This document shows, piece by piece, positions 34,651-48,200 of a stretch of 64,000 nucleotides of DNA; within the stretch, counting starts at the first letter, position 1; each line of letters starts with the position of its first letter. The notes beneath the pieces were generated by a model, which did no database searches, had not been told where the DNA came from, and saw only the letters and a list, made by a program, of their open reading frames with translations. This DNA is from Nymphalis io (lineage: Eukaryota; Arthropoda; Insecta; Lepidoptera; Nymphalidae), in assembly GCF_905147045.1 (NCBI RefSeq), contig NC_065905.1, positions 5,332,001 through 5,396,000 of the forward strand. The letters run 5' to 3'. Both the position numbers and the translations under genes were made by a program.

Positions 34651-35595
34651 AGCACAAAACTATGTAATGTACCTAGTTTTATATTATAATTGTGTTTTAA
34701 TTTTTTATTTTTTACTTATAATATAAAAATTATACTTTAATTTGTATTTGTATTTTATTACTACTACTAAGACTAATATTATAAACGCAAAAGTAACTTA
34801 ACTTTATATTTGTTACCACCCAGTATAAGTAACTGAATCAACTGTAATAAAAATTTAACTAAAAGATAGCCCAAGACCTGAGATGAAATATAGGCATGAT
34901 GTATATACGAAAAAAATAATTTTGCCATATATGTTGTTACCATATATGTATACATATATTACGTGTTGTTTTACCCAAAGTTACATATGACGTTAATATT
35001 TGCTATAAAACAATCGCTAACTTAAACATAGTTTATTTCTAACATAATAATTATTATCTGTAAAAAAATAAATTAACATTATTATAACGCAAAGTATTTT
35101 ATGATGGTGCAAATTATGTTTAAATATTATAATTTACATTAGTAGTTATAACGACAAAACTTGTGATTACTGCTGCGTGATAGCTGAGGTATACTCACCT
35201 CAGAGACCATTTATGCAACGTTTATATTTATCTAAGAAGCATGTATGAAGAGGACAATCAATAGTGTTGTCTTTATTAAATAGTAAATCCGCAAAACAAA
35301 TTTATTATTCGTAAGACAAAATGAATAGTTTTTAGAAACCGTGTCTTAAAGGAACACTTCGATTGGTATATATAATAATAATATTTGAATCCTTATGTTT
35401 TATCTTATTACAACAAATATATTTTACTCTAACATAAATATTTTTAGTTACATATCTAAGGTTAATTTTTAAATAATCAATGCGTTTGTTTGTATTTAGA
35501 TTCGATAGATTATTTATCACCTTTAAAAATATTCTCCGTGTAATCATTTTAAAAATTTGTAAAAGTGCAGTTTCTATATTTATAATATTAACAAA

Positions 35596-37231
35596 TCAAT
35601 CTAAAAATGTCTTCGTTAACTTATCGATAACAATTCTTGTCCTCTCCGATATATACTGATCTATTTTTCCCAAGACTTTCACAAAATGTAACATTTTCTG
35701 AACACCTTTTTTAAACTTTTCCAATCTTTCTGCGCTCGATTGTTCTTCATATCTAAATGAAGGAAATGACATTGGAGATCCTATTTTAGGTGGTTTCAAA
35801 GTTCCATGGAAAGGTCTGAGTTTTGGTACATTAACTGTATTCAACGTTGGTGTCCTTAGTCTTGGAGGTCTTAATTTCGGGAATACTAGTTTAGGTATGA
35901 AGCCACTGGGTGGAGCAACGGCTACTGGGGCGAGGGAATCACTCAGGCCCTCCTGGTCAAGATCTGGTTCGACGACAAACTTCCCATCTTTAACCACTTG
36001 AGGAATTGCGTTGTGAATGAAATTGCAGAAGGAGTCAACGTCAAAATGTGAATTACTTCTAAATAACTCAGCTGACCTTGAATTCGAGTATTGTGCAGGG
36101 TCCTGGAATATTGGAAATACATATTATAGTTTAATTGAAACACTGAAAAAAATATACAAATATGGACAGATCACCAATGACAAATATAATCACTATAAAC
36201 AAAGTGGTAATTTAATTCTGATTTAATATATAGAACACATATTTACTATTCATTATGAATTACAGCCAGTGTATTAAGCAAACATTGTAATTGCTCTTTA
36301 TAATTGTAATAACTAATTAGTCTAGTCTTTTGCAAACAAACCAGCAGTTTTGTTGTATTATTTATTTAATTTAGGAAAGCAGATGAGCACCTGATGGTAA
36401 ATAGTCATATACCAAGTCTTACCCCATCAAAGCTAATAATGATACCCCTCTCAACCAATTTAGGCTACGATAGCCATACCCATGGAAGAGTAGCCATCTG
36501 TGCAGGATGTATATTGTATAGGTGTGTACACAAGCACAAGTCACACTCTATTTTGTCTCATGACCCAATGCGACGGCAAAAGAGCTCTAGCGACCAACAG
36601 TTACATACTTTTTGATTAATGTTAAAAATAATTATTCAATAACTCTAATATTGGCCAGATACGAAGTATAAACTCTAGACCTCGTCGTCTACAATCTTTA
36701 AAGCTAGACTCTCGACCAACGAGACAATCACCGAAAACTAGTACTATTAGATACCTAGTAATTATGCATTGAAAAATGTATTTTCTAGTAAGAAAATATT
36801 CACACCTCGTCAGATCCACAGTCAATTGTCACTCGGAGAGGAGGAGGAGCGCACGTCATCAACTCTACCTGAAAGTCACTTGACGTTACTATCACACAAA
36901 CATAATATTTAAAAGAACATTATTAATACAAATACTTAAATTAATTTTATCATTTCAGTTTATATGTATTCCACGATTATTTGCTTCATAATTTCGATTC
37001 ACGTTTAAGAACCGGCACAGCGCAACTTTTCAATCAAAAATGATATAAATTTACTATAAACTTTGTAAAAACTTCAGACGACCCAATTCACAAAGTTCAG
37101 AACGAACGAAATATAGATCGAAAACCGACATTTTAATCACATTTGTTATCATCGCGCGAATCGAATCATCTGGCGAATTTCTAAATAATACTAACCATCG
37201 CTAATGCGACAATCGCCACGTACCGACACAT
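35596..37231 (-). CDS. Secreted proline-rich protein, unrecognised (S1)
   Basis: Three exons with matching phases: 37196-37231, 36806-36868, 35596-36102, giving 200 residues. The first exon encodes 12 hydrophobic residues (MCRYVAIVALAM). With the next few residues this forms a signal peptide, probably cut near MTC/A. The mature part begins APPPLR and has a region with single cysteines (IDCGSDE, DSFCNF). Next comes a basic proline-rich block of FPKLRPP/VPKLRPF type, and then a C-terminal helix rich in K and R (about the last 45 residues). I do not recognise the family. It is head to head with the small gene S2; the two start codons are 283 bp apart. Both introns are phase 0, as in the neighbouring secreted genes. 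Confidence 0.75.
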
Positions 37232-37514
37232 GCTAGCCGTGTCAAGTTCGCGACATTTTTACTGTAACATCAAATGTTGAAAAATCACGTCCTCAACCCG
37301 AATCGCACCATCAGCGATTTTGGGTGGCCCTGTTCGTGTCAGCAAGGTTTTTATTTCATTATGTATCAGTGTAGTCACTTATCGTTATTACGTGAGACTA
37401 TCCGATGTGATAGGAATGTGTGTATATAATTAAATTGTAAAATGCAATGGCTGGGCAGTATTTGTTACGCTGGTACATTAGTATTGCATCTTTTAATAAA
37501 ACATTATTTTGAGA
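37232..37514. promoter_or_regulatory. Shared divergent promoter region of S1 and S2
   Basis: 283 bp lie between two opposite start codons. It contains TATATAA at 37423-37429 for the plus gene and GATA-type sites (CTTATCG near 37379, GATAGG near 37410). No clear TATA box is seen for the minus gene. Joint control is an inference from spacing. Confidence 0.5.
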
Positions 37515-38193
37515 ATGAATTTAAGAAGACACGCTACGTGGATATTACTAATACTAGCTGCTGTGAGCGTTGTACAGGTAGATATAACAACTTTTATAAT
37601 AACTATAATATAATTCTTTTTTATGTATTTAATTTAATTCCAGTAAATCTGAAAATTAACGAATCTATTTCTAACTTAAAGTAGAATAAAAACCTTCTAT
37701 TCGTATTTTTGATTAGAAAAGTGTTATGATAAAAATAATGTTTTAGTAACGATAATGTTGTTAGTATTTCACGTCTTTAAAAATTACCAAAAAGGCAGAT
37801 AATTAGCTAACTAAAGACTGATATATATAGATATATATATATAATTACTTTTAATAATGTAACGTAATTTTAGACATCTGTCTCTTTATTAGATCTTCAT
37901 GGCTATTAAACCGAAAACCGTTAAACGAAATAGAAAATGACGTTCCTAGCACGAATACCTAATTAAGATCATACAATGTGAGGTCTTATTTATGACTTGT
38001 TATTGTTTTACAGAGCAGCATATTGAAAAAGAAATCTCTCTTGAGTCCAATGAAGGAGACATGTTTCACTTGCAACCAGGAAGACAAGCCGTTCGCTTGG
38101 CCCCTCATATCACAATTTAACAAAATAAAGGAAGCTGTTGTACGCGCCGTCAACTCTCTTACAGATAAAATTAGTAAAGGAAAATTAACCTAG
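37515..38193 (+). CDS. Small secreted protein with a CxxC motif, unrecognised (S2)
   Basis: Two exons, 37515-37577 and 38014-38193, encode 80 residues. Exon 1 is a textbook signal peptide: basic MNLRRHATW, hydrophobic ILLILAAVSVV, then Q; the phase-0 intron falls at its end. The mature chain starts SSILKKK, contains ETCFTCNQED (one CxxC) and ends in a lysine-rich helix. The start is chosen because the upstream frame has no better signal sequence and a TATA box lies 86-92 bp before it. A longer overlapping frame at 37442-37684 gives no signal peptide and was not accepted. Family unknown; a secreted peptide of about 60 residues is the safe description. Confidence 0.7.
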
Positions 38194-40501
38194 ATATAAT
38201 TACTTAATTATTTAATTGTAAGTTGTAAATCTATGGTAGTCTACTGTCAAATAGTAATTAGTACTGTGTTTTCTTGTGTTGTTTTAATGAGCCAATATAA
38301 TTACAGTACTTAGACAAGTGATATAACAATTTAGTTCCCACAGCTGACGATATATGCATAGTTACCGCGTAAGTTATAGTAATGGTATTAAGTAAGTAGT
38401 CTTGTAAATTATTTTTTCACCCAACATTTGAACAAATTATCAATTATCATAATACGGGTGCTGTTACAATTTTCTACAGATACAGTGTCAAATGTTTTTA
38501 TTTTAATATTTATTTAAAATATTGTTTAGAGTAACTGAGTTGATTTAATGAGGTCACTAGACAAGACAATAGGTTTTTACGCTGGCGTTGAATAATCGTA
38601 CTAAAGATAAGCGTAATTAGCACGAGCCGTATGAAGGTGGTTTTCCACTGACGGATGCCCGCACCAACACACCAAGGGAATAGTATCGTCTGTGGATGCG
38701 CATGCAACTCCGTAACGTTGCATCTGATCTGCCGCCAGTCAGTAGCTTCAACGGCCTTGCTGGCCTGGCCTGCTTGGTTATTCGTGGTCATCAGCTTTAC
38801 GTGAATAAGCCGCAGAATCAAGTACTACTGCGTGAAGGCAGCTTTACACATTTTTTTAAGCTGAACACAATGACATGAATGATGATGAAATTAAAGGGGG
38901 GTCTTTATTAACACAAGCAACATTATAACATATTTTAAAAAATACACAACCTACCTACCTTAATTTATAAATACCTTTGTAAATGATAAATAAGTATGTA
39001 AAACGATTTTGTATGTCACTAATAGCATTTATGATAATAAATATCTTGAGTATGCGGTGTATTCCGCGACATATAACGCTACTGGTCGATTATTCCCATC
39101 TTAAATATTTATACAAAATTTGTCATAGTATGAATTTTAATGTATTAATGTGTGATTTTTGTTTTTTAATATACGCGTTAGACGCGTTAATGTTATTTTT
39201 CGAATGATCGACCTATTTTAGAAAGACTTCGGTTATTATTATTGTTTAATGTTAAATTATATTATATATCGTATAATATATTTATTGCTTACAATTATTT
39301 CCTTTTATATTTAAATAATCTTTTTTTATTTTCAAAAAATATACACAGACGAATAAACGAGATACTTCGAATAATTCTATTAAAATAATATAAATATGAA
39401 AAACTAAGCAAAAGTAGAATTACGTAAATATTTTTTTTAGTTAAAGAACACGAATAATTCCTGGTCAATTATTTAATTTGTAGTCAGTGTCACTCGGGAT
39501 CATATAAAGATTCTGATGATAATACACATCCAAATCTGTTCATGTATTTAAATAAAGTAATAATGAAATAAATAAACTGGTATACATATATGAACTCTGA
39601 AAACATTAGTCCCTTTTTTGGGCAGTCCTAATTATAAATAATTAATACCAAACCGAATACCAACATGTTAGATATATGAATAATCTCTAAATAAAATAAT
39701 AAATAATATAATATGTATGTATATTTATTAATTCATCTTAAAGAAATCCTTCCTCGATCTATAGACTACTTTCCGACCCAGAATAATGAAAAAAGGTTCT
39801 ATAAAATTTGTTGTTTTCTTTATATGATATAATCAATTAAAAACATATATCATTTTCGTTTAAAATGATACAACTTCAGGAAGTTTTTTTGTAAAGAAGC
39901 ACTCTTATGGCACTACACAATATGTTTAAAAAATGTTGGCTCCATCGAAAGTCGGACTGACAACGCTCAGGCCGATGCCACCGTACCGAATAGGATGAGT
40001 AACTTGGCTCCCGGTAAATACATCAAGCAATAAACTTATATTTTTCTCTAAATTTTCGATACATTAATTTTGGAACAACAAAGCAGACACATATTAAGAC
40101 ATAATATATTAAAATGTACATAGTATGAGAAATGAAGATGTCCATTTTCTCGATATTATAAAAAAATATTTATTACCTATTAGATAATTTAGATCTGACT
40201 TTATACCTTCTCAAAAGCTCCCTTGACAGTTTTAACTAAATTTCGCAGCACAGATATCCTTAGGAATAATACCAAAGTCAACAATTTCATAAATTTAATA
40301 GAGATTATTCGCATATCTAACAATATAATAATGGTCAAAATGTGTGTGTGAGTTGTGTGTGTGTTGGCTTATTAATTTGCCCTTATTTACGTAGATCGAC
40401 GTCATTATTTTCAAACGGGTAAAGGGTCACAGAAAGAAGCTAGCTATAATATAAATCATGAAGCCAGTTACGTTACATTTTTTTTATTTTATAATAAATT
40501 A
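38194..40501. other. Intergenic spacer; no gene seen
   Basis: Mostly AT-rich. A stretch of more balanced composition at about 38580-38880 (containing 'ggccttgctggcctggcctg') looks like a degraded mobile element, but I could not assign it. A short (GT)n tract lies near 40340. Confidence 0.55.
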
Positions 40502-42091
40502 TTACAATAGTAGTTTTTTAAATCTAATAAATTGTGCTGTAGTCAATGATCCATCTCTCTTGAGTTTCAGAAGTTTTTCTAAAACATTTTTGTTTAACTT
40601 AGATTTAGTTAATGGTAACTTTAACAGCTTTAATTCTGAACCCAGAGCCTTTTGCAACTTGGTTTTTCCTATTATTGGGACACGAATAGGTTTCTTTAGC
40701 TTTGTCAAACCAGGTATTATAGGTGGTAGAAGTGGAGGTAATATTGGTAAAATAGGTAAGGGAAATTTAGGTATAAGTGGTGGCACCATAGGAGGAATTA
40801 TTGGTAGAAGAGGTAATTTTGGTAACTTCGGTATCTTAGACAATTTCGGTAATAATGGTACTTTGGGTAATTTTATTATTTTGAGAGGTTTTATTTTTGT
40901 TTTTATTGGGGGACTTTTTAATGATAAAATAGGTGGTAATATTGGTGGAAACAGTTTTTGCGGTTTCATAATTCCCGGTCTTATATTGATTGTTATTGGC
41001 GAGTGGTGAGAAGTTTTCCTAATAAACAACGGACTCGAAGATCGTTTCAGGTCACCAGATATGAGACCTAGATTCAGGCAATTTGAAGTTTGTACCTGAA
41101 AATCAAACAATAATTTTTGAACAATATTGCACACAATTTGAAATCATATTTCACACATCACCACAGTTTCTGTAACCAGCCTAAATTTAACTAATTTTAC
41201 TTTATTCTAATTATAATTGGTCGATTACCACCAATTAATAGTCTTAATTCCATAAAATATAAAAATCGGACATTTTACAGTTAAATTGTAATTTCTAATG
41301 AAAAATAATAAATTCACCAGTTATTGGTAAACTTAAACGAAAAAAAGCTGCTTGTTAACCTTAAATATTAAAAAAACTTAAAAAACATATAGTGCATATG
41401 TTTTATTAGAGTACATATTCCTCGGCTTATGAAAAAATAACGTGAATTCCCATTTTCATACTTTTAACTCTCATTGTACAGAGTTGTATAAAATTGTGGG
41501 AAAAATAAACACCACATTAATTATTATGTAATATATAAGAATAACATATAATGAATAAATTCCCTAAAAGAATAGATTTATTTTAATGAATAAGTCATAT
41601 ATTACACCAGTACAGTATTTAGTTTAATGGATTAAAAAATCATTTCCTCAAGCAGTTTACGAATTCACTTTCAAGAACGAGAGATGTTATTAAACATGAT
41701 GAAATTATACCTAAAATATATATAAAGTATTCCATATTATTTTTTGTTCTAAATATATTTTCAATTATTTAGTGGTATATTTGCTTAATTATAGGTAAAT
41801 AAACATTTTTATTAGTCTAAAAGAAAACAATCTGCAGAATTATATAATAAAAATAGAATTATTTGAAGGTACGTCATATTGTTTGCAGTAAATTAACTTT
41901 GATAATTTGTATATTTTATAATATACTTTTCTTTTCTTCTAAGAATATAAACTTGAAATTGTCTAGTTAAATAAAAGTTGAGGTTACTAAAATATAAAAG
42001 CAGTTTAATTAAATGAAGTCTCAATACTCACTAAAAATATCAAATAAGCAAGTCCAAAATATATATTTCTTAAAATTTTGTTTGTCGCCAT
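40502..42091 (-). CDS. Secreted protein with Leu-Pro repeats, unrecognised (S3)
   Basis: Two exons, 42032-42091 and 40502-41095, encode 217 residues. Exon 1 is the signal peptide (MATNKILRNIYFGLAYLIFL), ending at a phase-0 intron; the mature part begins VQTSNCLNLG. The central 110 residues are basic and built of short LPxLP units (PKLSKIPKLPKLPLLP and similar), with almost no acidic residues. The last 60 residues are a lysine/leucine-rich, probably helical segment. A poly(A) signal on the minus strand lies at 40483-40488. It is head to head with S4. The layout (signal exon, phase-0 intron, proline block, basic helix) resembles S1, so the two may be distant relatives. Function not known. Confidence 0.75.
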
Positions 42092-43256
42092 TGTTTACAT
42101 AAAATCGCTTCCACGTGCACTTTACCGCGGTTTTAGACGAACTGATTTTTTAGAGATACAATAGTCCTGTTATCTTAAGATTTGGATATGATTGATCACG
42201 TTATGCAACATTTAAATACCAATGATCAGTTGAGCACGCACTGTACTTGATACATTTCTCTGGAAACATATTGTTTTATGGACAAAGCTATATCACATTA
42301 TTTTATTTTATTTTTAATCTTATAGATTGGCATATTGGCCATGTGAAAGATCACTACTGTGCCCGGAACACATCTAGTGTTCCGAACACTCGATGTGTCA
42401 TCTAGCAATTTAATTTGCCTTTGGACGGCCAACTCTTAGACGTATGGTATATTTTGCGTCAAAAATAAGACTGCCTTAATTAACCTTCATACATATTGGT
42501 CACAAAAACAAGTTTTTATTGTCAATGACTGACTATGACACAAACAATTATCAGCGTTGAATTGAATAAAATCATCATCATTAGCTTACTTCGTGTTTTA
42601 TGACACTAAGATTTGGCAAACTTATATAGTCAACTTTTAAACATTTTTTTTTATTTTATTTTTTTTCGCTGGAAAAAACCTGACCTTCTTGAGAATAAAA
42701 TAAATATGTACCGTAGGAATTAATAATTTAGCAATTTCTAAAATTTAATCTAAAAAAAACATATAAATTTATTACATTTATTTAAAAATGAAACAATGAC
42801 TTGAAGCTTCTACTTATTCAAATATACATAGCCTTCGGCAACTGGCATCGATATTTCAATGTTTTTCATTATTCACAACGAAATTTTCAAAAGAATTATG
42901 AAAGTTTAGCAATATCAAATATTACTAGCTTAGATTGTCCAATCGAACATTATATCAGTTAAGTTGTTACAAATTTATATAACATATCTTTTATCATGTT
43001 ATGATCATATTGTTTCTAGTTTCGTCATTCAAAAACAATTGCAAAATAAAACCTTTAAAAAAGCTATCACGATGTAATATGACAAAATCTTTAATCAACA
43101 CGTTCAATCTTATCAAACAGAAGTCGACTAATTGTGAGTTATCTCCAAACACCAATCACGTTTGATATATAAAATTACAAGATCAACTCCTTAAATAGCA
43201 TAGAATTTAAAAATTTTAACACATTCATTCAAAGTTTGATTTTGTGAAGATCGAAA
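42092..43256. promoter_or_regulatory. Divergent intergenic region of S3 and S4
   Basis: 1,165 bp lie between opposite start codons. TATATAAAA at 43166-43174 sits about 83-91 bp before the S4 start. TTTAAATA at 42211-42218 is a possible TATA for S3. GATA-type sites occur on both sides (TTATCTT near 42170, CTTATC near 43108). A slightly GC-richer segment around 42350-42440 is unexplained. Confidence 0.45.
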
Positions 43257-44529
43257 ATGGGGGGGACTCAGTTGTTTTGGTCCTCCTTCTGTATAATGAT
43301 ACTCAGTTCGAATTTCGTGATAGCCTGCGATGAAAAAGGACTATGTTTGGTAACGTACCAACCAACATAGATTAATATAATATAATAATAATCATTATAT
43401 ATTTTTTATATTATTACATTTGTTAATCTGAAATCGATAAAATGAATATTTTAAAAACCACATATATATGGAGTAAAATTGCCTCAAACATCTAAAACAT
43501 TTTCGAAGTGGATGAATATTTCGTAGCTTACATTCTTAATAAGAATTTCTTAAAAATAAAAGAGGTTCTATATTTATTATTATTTTTTTACAGTTAGAGG
43601 CTCTCAAAGAAATGAAAGACTGTAAAAAGACAGCTCTGGCTTCGTAAGTAAAAATATTTAAACAATTTTCCTTTAATTTTTGCTGCTGGTTTTTTTTTTA
43701 ACCACATTAAAATTCATTTCAGGTTATTGAAACCGCTGCTGTCTAAGCTCGGTAAGTACACTAGAGTAGTGTACAAATTTAATCTAATATAATATTTGAG
43801 ACATCAATATAAAAAATATTAATAATAATTAGTATATATATATAAATGTATAATATAATTATTTTTTATTGAACAGAAAAGAAAGAAAAACATTTCTGCA
43901 GTAAATGCGGTGCTAAAGAGCCTCCACCACCTCCGGCAACGATTGTTTTGATGCCAGCATCACCACCGTCGCCATGTCTGCCGCCACCGTGTCTCCCCCC
44001 ACCACCAGCGCTACCTCCAGCTTTGCCTCCAATAATATTGGCTCCACCTCCGGCACCCTGTTTTCCGCCAGCGCCCTTATGTTTTCCTCCGCCACCCCCT
44101 GCCCCTATATTTCTTCCTGCACCAGCGCCAATATGTATTCCTGCACCAGCACCAAGCCCTTACCTTCTACAAGCACCAGCTCCAGCACCTTTTATTCTTC
44201 CAGCACCTGCACCCTTATGTCTTCCTCCCCCACCTCCGGCACCTCTATTTTTGCCTGCACCTCCCCCTGCACCTATAATGTTGCCAGCTTCTGTCCCTGC
44301 TCCCTTTATGCTGCCACCCCCTCCAGCTCCTCTTTATTGTTCTCCGCCACCTGCACCGGCACCAATCGTAATATCATTGGTACCTCCCGCACCACCTCCT
44401 CCTCCCCCGTGTGCCTTACCACAACCCGGACTACCTATGACTGCGTATATGGTCCCATCTCCTATTCCAATAACATTAGAACCAAAACCTCTAGAACATA
44501 TGCCTCCATGTGGTTGCCATTATTGTTAA
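43257..44529 (+). CDS. Secreted, extremely proline-rich protein (S4)
   Basis: Four exons, 43257-43349, 43594-43643, 43723-43751 and 43877-44529, join in phase to 274 residues. The N-terminus is a signal peptide (hydrophobic FCIMILSSNFVIA, cut before CDEKGLC). A short helical part with KDCKKTA follows, then HFCSKCGAKE (a CxxC). After that about 200 residues are made of Pro, Ala, Leu and Cys in units such as PAPAP, PPPCLPPPP and APLFLP. It ends with PPCGCHYC. The composition suggests a structural or matrix protein cross-linked through cysteines or packed as polyproline helix; this is inference. Exon 3 codes for fewer than ten complete residues but is required to keep frame. A codon-shifted frame over 43974-44558 is a shadow. 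Confidence 0.75.
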
Positions 44530-45202
44530 ATTATTGTTTTCTGTTTTCTTATTTTTAAGCAAAGTATTTATTTATAATTTTAGGTGCGTTTCTAACAGCT
44601 TGCAATTCAGTAGAAAGTCAATTAGCCAAACATCATTACAGAAACATTTATCACCAACACGAGTTGTAAACAAAATTTGTTTTTATTTATGGATGCGCAG
44701 CTTTATGTAACTTGTATTAAATGTAATTACGAGAAATACTTTATCTTTTAATGTGTCACATTGAACACAATGCTACTTATCAACCCTATTATTTTGAAAT
44801 GCATGACCTATAATTTGGAACGGCACAATACAAATGCATATGATTTATAATGTAAGATCCAATTTGATTCTTCCTTATACTCGAAATAATTTCTACAAGG
44901 TATTTTATAACGATTCCAAAATAAAAAAATAAATATCAACATTAACTAAAGTTTTGACCATTTACAAACATAAACGATGTACTATTTAAAATTATAATTA
45001 AAGTATTCGTATTTTCTTTGCGGTTTATATTATTAAATCAAAGAGAAAACCCGTGTTTAAAGGTTATAGCTGTGATATGAATAAATTATGGATGTACTGA
45101 CATTATAAAAGCCACTTTGTCTGTTATTAAGGTAAAATTTACTAAGCATTTCCATGTGTATGCACTACAAATAACTATTGATAAATAACAAAGCTTATTA
45201 TA
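44530..45202. other. Spacer between S4 and the ionotropic receptor
   Basis: It contains the S4 3' UTR, with several AATAAA-like signals around 44920-44935, and the receptor upstream region. No further gene is seen. Confidence 0.55.
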
Positions 45203-48200
45203 ATGCTTATCCAAGCAATTGCTGAATTATTCAAGTTTAAATTTATTGGTAGTTTGATAGTTTTAACATGCTGGCCGCCTATAGGTAAGTAATTATTTTA
45301 TTTTATGTTAATTAAATGTTATTTAATGAAAATATTAATTATTTTTATTAAAATGATAGATTCGTTTAAATTCATTTATATTTTGTAAAATTAAGTTCAT
45401 ACAAAAAAAAATTGTCGTTGTCTTGTGATTTTGAAATTATTGATGTTAGTTAAATTTATGGGTAAATAATCATTAAATATGCTTTGTTGTACACCACAAA
45501 TTTTATTTTTCATAAAATTGATTAAAACTAAAATAAATAGTTGTATAATATATCGGCCCGGTCAATTAGCTAATTAGCCATCTCTGTCAAAGAAGATAGT
45601 CTGAGAGAAATTTAAATAGATAATCGAGTAGGTCACTCACTAAAACTTATACACAGACATAAAAATAATCAAAATTAGAATAACTATAATACGATTTATT
45701 TCAACAGATCGAATAAAATTTGCTCGAGAACTCTTTAAACATGATCTAACTGCAAGTTTCTCATGCGGTCCAAAAACACTCGAAGAAGCTTACAAATCTC
45801 GTGTACAAGGAGTGCTGTATATACCATCTTCTGAGGATCAACTGCATAAGGTTTTATAAAAGGAACTTTTTGTCATAAATACCAATAGTTCTTTTTATTT
45901 AATTAAGAAAAACCAATAAAACTCATTGACATTGACAATTTTAATTATTTTTACATTCTTTTATTGCCATTTGAACACAACATTGTCCTGTCGTATCAAT
46001 TTACTTAATAAATATAATTTATTAGCTAGCGAATATTATCTTTTATTTCCCCATATTAACCTTTTATCAATTTGCCTAAAACGGTGATCGATAACGATGT
46101 AATTATTTTATCAGAACGCCTAACCTAACCAAAACCTTTTTTAAATATCAAATATTTATTTTATAGGTGAAACCCAAATACTTCTCTAATTGGTACAAAT
46201 GGGTTATAGTTGCTGAAACCGTACCAGATTTCATAAAAACCGTTCGATATGATGCTGATATACTTTTGCTAAAGCCATCAACGATCGAGACAATAAAAAA
46301 AGATGGTAAATATCGTGAATATATAATTAATGCATGTAAAATAATCTCCTCTGTAGGAAAAGATTTGAAACTTAGTCCAAAACGTTAGTCCAATGGGGAC
46401 GGATACATATTTAGCAGATTTTCATCAGACACGAGTAGTTATCCTCAGAAAGTTTTCCTGCACTACCGAAGACGAGATGAAATCATAAACACAAAAAAAT
46501 GGTTGTTGCCCATGGGCTTGAACCTGTAATCGGATATGTTTCGAATAGAATACGTACGATACAATTCGATACTCAGTTAACAGGTAAACACGTATAATTA
46601 AGTCATAATTATAACCCTATTTTATTCTAGTATCTAAAGTTCCTGCTAATACTGGAAATAAAGGCTTAGATATATCATTAGATGGGGATATATATTATAT
46701 TGACGATGTTTATATTCATCCAAGAGATGGTATTTTTCTACATCCTTGGGGACGTTGGAATTTACTCAATGGTCTTCATATATTGCACGAAACAGAGAGA
46801 ATCATAAGACGTCAAAACTTGAAAAAGTATCCTCTAAAAATTGCAACTCCAGTAATTAAAAATTTTACTTTTTTGGTTTAGTAGCTATTGATAAGCTTTA
46901 GTTTCATTTATAAAAAAATTGGAAGTAAAAGAAGAAAAAATGTTCGAACCCTGCAAATTTATATATTTTTTTTGTTATTGACGAATTCGATCATTGGGCG
47001 GAAGCTAGTTATTAGTTACATCCATGACAATTTATTTTTCCCGTAGAAACCAAAATACAAAGATATTATAACTAATTAAATTTTGCATCTTTCTTAACAA
47101 TATTCTTATCGCTTTATATTACCTTGCGTATAGAATGTCATACGTTTTTGTTTACTATAGGTTTTCTTTTCCTAATAATCTTAAATCTGAAAACATTTTT
47201 ATTATAATCTTTTTATTATTAATTTATATTTAATTATCTATTTTATTCATTTTTTTAATAAATAATAGCTAGGATCTTACTCAGTGGATAGTTATAATGG
47301 AACATTTCTGGAGTATTTAATGGATAATTCCATACGTGAACGAGACTCAGGAGTACGAAGTGGTTATACATCTTCAGCTTTAATTATTGAAATACTAAAC
47401 GCTACGTAAGTAATTCTTAAATCTCTTCTTTAAGTAACGAATGTCAAACTAAAGATCTTTTGTTGAGCACATCTATCAATTGAGAATGTTGTTGCCTCAA
47501 CCAAGTTCCGTAACACCAAATTAGTATCAAGTATTGTGTTACGGAACCACACCAACAAGAAAAGCTACAACTGAGGATTGGTTTCTATCCAGCGTCTAGC
47601 CACAAATATCTGCCAAAAACTCTTACTGTTCTTTTGTGCAGCTTACACTATCACGAGTAAAAAATGATACCTCCTAAAGAACCATGAGTCCATCTAGAAT
47701 ATTTTTGTTTTTATTTAGAAATTATTTACATAGATTCTACTTAAGCAATATATAATTCTGTATAAACAAATTGATTTTTTACTAGTGAAGTAATTTTTTT
47801 TAGGGAAATCATAGTTCCAACTATGCTTTGGAGCACAGAAGTTAATAACAGCAGTATGATGCTTGAACTAAAATACGGTAGTTCAGAGCTCGGTGGAGGT
47901 GTGCTACGAATGATGCCAGAGCGCTTCGCCAAATTGGATTATGTTATATCTATATGGCCTTTCCAGTAAATAATTTACTACATATTTATTAGAAACTAAA
48001 GCAGTTTTAAAAAAAACATTCTAGTAAATATGTAGTTTCATGCCATAGAAGTTTGAAGTGGTTGAAACTTTAAAGATGATAATCTCCTATTTCTTATAAT
48101 TATAATTTCATAATTATTTTATTTTGATTACAAGAAAAATCCTTGAGTTATGTATTAAGAACGTCGGTTAATTTTTAACTGTTATAAAACATGTTTATGA

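Larger units (their letters stand above)
33453..35595. other. AT-rich spacer with SINE copies; no gene seen
   Basis: Apart from the two SINE features listed within it, this stretch is AT-rich sequence with no frame that I can support as coding. Confidence 0.6.

Noticed and set aside
37442..37684. 80-codon frame overlapping S2
   Set aside because: It lacks a signal peptide and splice support. The frame starting at 37515 gives a clear signal sequence ending at a good donor.
38696..38878. Possible small gene in the S2-S3 spacer
   Set aside because: The composition is suggestive, but there is no family, signal peptide or supported exon structure; more likely an old mobile element.
43974..44558. 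Ser/Thr-rich frame over S4
   Set aside because: It is a shifted reading of the proline-rich exon and does not join any upstream exon in phase.
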